From SM23-73-3 sp964580215 (GTDB taxonomy: Bacteria > Zixibacteria > MSB-5A5 > SM1-73): 64,000 bases of DNA. Below are positions 59,988 to 64,000 of the stretch, piece by piece. The stretch lies in assembly GCA_964580215.1 (NCBI GenBank), contig CAZOJT010000013.1:1-64000 (forward strand), read 5' to 3'. A program made the translations under genes and the position numbers. A model generated the notes under the pieces. That model was not told the DNA's origin. It was given only the letters and a program-made list of their open reading frames with translations, and searched no databases. Each line of letters starts with the position of its first letter. Position 1 is the stretch's first letter.

Positions 59988-62900
59988 ATGTCAAAGAAAA
60001 CAGTAATAGTTCTGGTTCTGTCATTTGCTTTGATTCTACTGATGGTATCCTCTATAGCTATAACGGCATATACAACGGATAAGCAATGTGACTGGCAGCC
60101 GGGCGATCCTCACAAGATGCACTACCCGCAGTTGCCGGATGAGGATGGCTGGGACGTGAATGCGACCCAACCTTTGGTCTTAGCAGACGACTGGCAATGT
60201 TCGGATTCAGGCTGGGTCAAGGACATCCATTTCTGGGGTTCGTGGAAGAATGGCCTCGAGGGAACGATTGTTGGCTTCTGGCTCAGTATCCACTCCAATA
60301 TCCCTGAAGATCCGCCTTACATTCCCTACAGCAGGCCAGGCGAGACGCTGTGGGAGTTGTACGTTGAGGATTTCGACTTTACTCCGATCGATCCACCTAC
60401 CATGGAAGGGTGGTATGATCCTTCCACCGGCGAGGTCATCCCGAACGATCATCAGGCCTACTTCCAGTACAACATCTGTCTCCACGAACCAGACTGGTTC
60501 TGCCAGTACCAGGACACCATCTACTGGTTGAATATCTCTGCAGTGGTTGAGGGTCCTGTCGGAACCCAGTGGGGCTGGAAGAACTCCGAGGATCACTTTC
60601 TGGATGACGCGGTCTGGGCTTTTTGGGGCGAGCTGAACTGGATCGACATTTGGGAACCGTCAACGCCACTGTCCAACTTGTTCTGGGTGGCGGTCGACCC
60701 GGGTGGGATGCTCGATCCCGGGATGAGTGGTGGAACCAGCTACTTCGATGATGGTACCTCAATCAATGGCTGGTACTACTACGAGGACACCGGATGGTGG
60801 AATATCTGGTTCTACGATCACCCATTTGATTCCTTGCGCATGAAGGAGGCACACATCGAGTTTGATCTGTTTGAATACATGACAGGTGAGCCTTCCTGGT
60901 TCACCTTTGCTGTCAACTGGTCAACCGACGTGTGGTCCATCGAACAACCCCCTGGCGACAGCATGCCGCCTCTGCCGGGAGTCTCTCCGGAGGAGCTCTA
61001 CATTGGTCGCGAGATTCTCTACGATGGTCCGGTTGATCCCGGTCATTATGTCTTTGACTGGGAGTGGCCTGACTATAACCCAGAGTGGGTCTCCATCGAC
61101 GTCATGGGTTACAACTTCGTGATCCCCGAAGGAATGGGGTGGATCGAACACGACTGCCGAGGTTCGCTCGACTTGGCGTTTGTGATCACCGGAGGACCAG
61201 AATGTGAGCCAAGCATCGATGTGGAGAAAAAAGTGTGGGATGAGACGCAAGGAGGCTGGGTTGACTCTACAGACATAGACGTATGCACAGATGCCCAATT
61301 TCTCATCACCATCCATAACGATGGAACCTGCTGTGACTTGACCAACATCTATGTTTACGACTTCATGGACTCGAGCTTGGAATTCCTGGATGCGGTCCCG
61401 CCTCCAGATACGGTAAGGTTGGTTCCGGGAGGCACAGGGCTGATCTGGTTAGACCCTGGACCATTACCACCTTGCAACACGATTGACATCACGGTCACCG
61501 CGCATGTGGTTGGACCAGCTTGCCACCTCGATTCAAACTATGTATGGGCACAGGGCGACTGTGAAGAACAGGCTGTGGGTGTATACGATGAAGACGTCGC
61601 ATACGTGCATGCCACCGAGCCTCCATGGCCCAACCACAAGATGCACTACCCGCAACTGCCAGATCCAAATGGCTGGGACGTTGTGGCGACCATGGGGCAT
61701 GATCTCCATCCGGGGATAGTGGTAGCAGATGACTTCATGTGTTCAAAATCACTCCCCATCACAGATATTCACTTCTGGGGTTCATGGCTGTACGACGTAG
61801 AGGCACCTATTTTTGGCTTCTTCCTATCTATCCATGACAACGTCATTGGACCTCCGAGCCATCCAGGCGAGGAGCTGTGGTCAGCCTACATCACAGACTA
61901 CGAAATGGTCCCGGAAGGTGAGGGTCCGCAAGGATGGTATGATCCGTTTGAGGGATGGTATGAGCAATCCAACCACATCATGTATTACCGATACGACATA
62001 GACAGCATCCCGGAGCCATTCTACCAGGATAGTGGGACCATTTACTGGCTGAACATCATAGCCGACATTGGTCCACCAGGGTATCAGGGATTTCCTGAGC
62101 CGCCGTTATGGGGTTGGAAGACCTCATTGGATCATTGGATGGATGATGCGGTGTGGTCCGTGTTTATGCCGCCTTATGCGTGGACTCCGCTGTACGACCC
62201 GATAACCGGAGAGACGCTTGACATGGCGTTTGTGATCACCGGGGAGGCTCCTTGCGACCCACCAAATATCAACTGCCCGAGTGATGAGACCCAGAACCAG
62301 AACGGCGTTTATACCACCATCACCCAGTGGACCGCAGACGATGGAAATCCGGGTGATCCCAATGTTTGGTTAACCAGTGTTACGGTTCGGCCGCCCCTGC
62401 CACCTGGAATCTCAGTTGCCGTCGTGAATGTCGATCCACCCGGTCTTCCCGCAAAGACAGCAACCGGGACGGTTACCTATACCGTGGCCAATCACTGCCA
62501 AGCTGGTGGTCCCATAATCCTGATGGCTAAAAACAACTGTCCACCACCAAACACGGCTACATGCTCATTCGACGTGATTTTGACCAACGACCCGCCTGCT
62601 ATCACCCAGCCCGATTCCCTCGAAGGCGTTGTGAACGATGTTGTGCAGTATGACATCACCGGCAACGATCCGGACGGAGACGTTATTGAGGACCAAGCCT
62701 CCATACGCATTGAGCCCGACTGTGGCAACTACTCAATAACCAGAACTGCAGGATCTGGAACTCCTACAGGCACCTGGCAGATCACTTGGGACACTTTTGG
62801 TTGCACAGCTTGCCAGACCTACCTGGTTATCCACGATCTGACTGATGGTTGCGATACCTCCTGGTGCACCACCAAGGTGCATCTCTCTGAGCCGGTGGGA

Positions 62901-64000
62901 TGGTGCTGGAAGGATTCATTCCCGGATTATGCTCCCAACGGCATGCCAGACATCGACCAGAGGCAGGATAGCTGGATAAAGGCGGAGACTGAGCAGTGGA
63001 CCTTCTGTGGACCTTGTGCTGTTGCCAACTGCTTCAAGTGGTTCGACTCCAAGTATAACGTTCCACCTGGCGGTCCGGGAGACGGAAGTGACATGTTCCC
63101 GCTGGTAAGACAGTATATTGACGTGATCGGCGGAATGATCTGTCCATGGGATGACCACGATCCTTTCAATGTAGATCACCCTGGTACTCCCTGGCAGTTT
63201 GGAGCTACTCCACCGCCTCCTCCTACTCTTCCTCAACCTTTCGTTCCCGGTCCACAGCCTCCAGGACCCATGCCTCCTTGGGGCGAATTGGTGGAGAGAT
63301 TGGCCTGGTACTTTAACACGGACGGGGTTCAAACCGAATACTGTGAGTTCTCAGGAACCGATGTCATGGAGATGCAAGCGGGAATTCAGGATTGGCTTGA
63401 AAGCGAAAGGTTCCCGGGCGCAGAGCAGATGTTTATAAGAGGAGATGTCAACGAGGATGGGGTTGTCAACTTGGCTGATGTGGCCGCATGTGCAGCTGGA
63501 GGACCCTTCTCCTGCGATGATGCCGCCGATGTCAATGATGACGGGATACTGAATGTGGCTGACTGTGTCTATCTCACCAACTATCTCACAACAGGAGGAC
63601 CACCTCCACCTCCGCCATACCCGGATTGCGGTGTGGATCCAACCGCGGATGGACTCGATTGCGCCGATTATCCTCCTTGTCCATTCAGCAACACCCTGGC
63701 AGATACTCTATGCGAAGTGACCAGAAAAATGCCCACCTTTGCCTATGTGGAATCCCTGGTGGAGAAATCTGAGGATGTGATCTTGCTATTGGGCTTCTGG
63801 TATGAGGATTCACCGGGAAGTGGAGAATGGTGGAGAGTTGGTGGACACTATGTCACCGTGGCAGGCGTGAACTCTCAGGAAAGGGCGATAGCCTTCTCCG
63901 ACCCGTTCATCGATGCCTTCGAGATGGGTATGGCTCCGGGTAGAGTGGGAGATGGATGGATTATTCCTCACGAGCATGGACCTCATGAGCCCACAGTGCA
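59988..64000 (+). CDS. Large secreted cysteine-peptidase-like protein with duplicated domain and dockerin-like repeats (truncated by window edge)
   Basis: The frame is open without a stop from ATG 59988 (AGGAGGAAAGA upstream) to the window end, over 1337 residues. An N-terminal hydrophobic signal (KKTVIVLVLSFALILLMVSSIAITA) suggests export. Two homologous modules start HKMHYPQLPDEDGWDV (residue 42) and HKMHYPQLPDPNGWDV (550), each continuing DIHFWGSW, with TIYWLNI and WGWKTS/WGWKNS further on. A conserved-repeat (DUF11-like) segment (CTDAQFLITIHNDGTCC) lies between them. Near residue 1007 comes FCGPCAVANCFKWFDSK, a papain/C39-like nucleophile motif, with GGHYVTVAGVN (H1287) and FSDPF (D1305) as likely partners. 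Between Cys and His lies a dockerin-type pair of calcium loops (GDVNEDGVVNLADVA, ADVNDDGILNVADCV; residues 1152-1201). Function and substrate are unknown. Confidence 0.85.
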   Translation, partial: MSKKTVIVLVLSFALILLMVSSIAITAYTTDKQCDWQPGDPHKMHYPQLPDEDGWDVNATQPLVLADDWQCSDSGWVKDIHFWGSWKNGLEGTIVGFWLSIHSNIPEDPPYIPYSRPGETLWELYVEDFDFTPIDPPTMEGWYDPSTGEVIPNDHQAYFQYNICLHEPDWFCQYQDTIYWLNISAVVEGPVGTQWGWKNSEDHFLDDAVWAFWGELNWIDIWEPSTPLSNLFWVAVDPGGMLDPGMSGGTSYFDDGTSINGWYYYEDTGWWNIWFYDHPFDSLRMKEAHIEFDLFEYMTGEPSWFTFAVNWSTDVWSIEQPPGDSMPPLPGVSPEELYIGREILYDGPVDPGHYVFDWEWPDYNPEWVSIDVMGYNFVIPEGMGWIEHDCRGSLDLAFVITGGPECEPSIDVEKKVWDETQGGWVDSTDIDVCTDAQFLITIHNDGTCCDLTNIYVYDFMDSSLEFLDAVPPPDTVRLVPGGTGLIWLDPGPLPPCNTIDITVTAHVVGPACHLDSNYVWAQGDCEEQAVGVYDEDVAYVHATEPPWPNHKMHYPQLPDPNGWDVVATMGHDLHPGIVVADDFMCSKSLPITDIHFWGSWLYDVEAPIFGFFLSIHDNVIGPPSHPGEELWSAYITDYEMVPEGEGPQGWYDPFEGWYEQSNHIMYYRYDIDSIPEPFYQDSGTIYWLNIIADIGPPGYQGFPEPPLWGWKTSLDHWMDDAVWSVFMPPYAWTPLYDPITGETLDMAFVITGEAPCDPPNINCPSDETQNQNGVYTTITQWTADDGNPGDPNVWLTSVTVRPPLPPGISVAVVNVDPPGLPAKTATGTVTYTVANHCQAGGPIILMAKNNCPPPNTATCSFDVILTNDPPAITQPDSLEGVVNDVVQYDITGNDPDGDVIEDQASIRIEPDCGNYSITRTAGSGTPTGTWQITWDTFGCTACQTYLVIHDLTDGCDTSWCTTKVHLSEPVGWCWKDSFPDYAPNGMPDIDQRQDSWIKAETEQWTFCGPCAVANCFKWFDSKYNVPPGGPGDGSDMFPLVRQYIDVIGGMICPWDDHDPFNVDHPGTPWQFGATPPPPPTLPQPFVPGPQPPGPMPPWGELVERLAWYFNTDGVQTEYCEFSGTDVMEMQAGIQDWLESERFPGAEQMFIRGDVNEDGVVNLADVAACAAGGPFSCDDAADVNDDGILNVADCVYLTNYLTTGGPPPPPPYPDCGVDPTADGLDCADYPPCPFSNTLADTLCEVTRKMPTFAYVESLVEKSEDVILLLGFWYEDSPGSGEWWRVGGHYVTVAGVNSQERAIAFSDPFIDAFEMGMAPGRVGDGWIIPHEHGPHEPTV

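Noticed and set aside
59879..60082. 67-codon frame upstream of the large secreted protein
   Set aside because: It overlaps the secreted protein start in another frame; the ATG at 59988 has a good ribosome site and a signal peptide.
1..64000. tRNA or rRNA genes
   Set aside because: No cloverleaf with T-arm GGTTCGAAT-type sequence and no conserved rRNA stretch was found by eye in the gaps; a covariance-model scan would settle it.

Overview
The window reads as chromosomal DNA of a Gram-negative, probably uncultured bacterium of the FCB superphylum type (Zixibacteria / KSB1 / WOR-3-like). The signs are a lipoprotein signal peptidase, Lol-like transport genes and a predicted outer-membrane barrel, a secreted protein ending in a type IX-like (NYPNPFNPST...) sorting domain, two DUF2723/GT117 membrane mannosyltransferase-like proteins, and a very large secreted protein with a dockerin-type segment. 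The taxonomic guess is inference; no rRNA, tRNA or CRISPR array was seen.

Layout: 0.3-5.4 kb (+) ileS, a dksA/traR-type zinc-finger gene, lspA and an rluD-type gene. 6.1-7.6 kb secreted beta-propeller protein. 8.1-12.2 kb (+) AT-richer LolD/FtsX/LolA/barrel operon lying between two direct copies of an ~82-bp repeat. 12.9-19.7 kb (-) secA, a methyltransferase, an FmdB-type zinc ribbon, a DUF89 protein and a radical SAM enzyme. 20.1 kb purF. 21.6-25.0 kb solitary type IIG restriction-modification enzyme. 25-43.4 kb surface glycan and type IV pilus region: GtrA, GT87, PilR-like sigma-54 activator, GT117, two pilins (the second with a textbook sigma-54 promoter), GT117, GT2, GT4, LegB-like dehydratase, nucleotidyltransferase, DegT aminotransferase, FemAB-like transferase, flippase-like membrane protein, methyltransferase. 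43.8 kb prepilin peptidase. 44.7-46.5 kb decayed IS1182-like element. 46.6-49.6 kb (-) sucD and sucC, separated by a broken REP-associated tyrosine transposase (RAYT). 49.7-56.0 kb (-) CCA-adding enzyme, carbamate kinase, cyclic-2,3-DPG-synthetase-like GTPase, aldehyde dehydrogenase. 56.2-57.65 kb decayed ISNCY-like element. 57.8 kb PLP aminotransferase. 59.99 kb to the right edge: a >1330-residue secreted cysteine-peptidase/dockerin-like protein that runs out of the window.

The outstanding feature is the intergenic DNA. Almost every gap is a mosaic of short hairpin repeats, many nested in one another. The most interesting is a ~20-nt hairpin family (stem CGTATG, tetraloop CAYT, stem CATACG) with about a dozen copies. 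Several sit inside the two transposase pseudogenes, and removing 19, 20, 39 or 40 nt there restores the ancestral reading frame. In three loci a 20-nt unit is inserted at the same point of another family member. This is the behaviour expected of an extremely small mobile element. Other families behave similarly: CCCGCC-NNNN-GGCGGG hairpins, a GACGG-GTCT-CCGTC hairpin, GTAG-prefixed REP hairpins, and a 110-bp element with 14-bp terminal inverted repeats and an 8-bp target duplication inside the IS1182 transposase. The RAYT gene, a plausible mobiliser of the GTAG hairpins, is itself broken by such hairpins.

All functional calls come from reading motifs and gene order by eye; no database search was possible.
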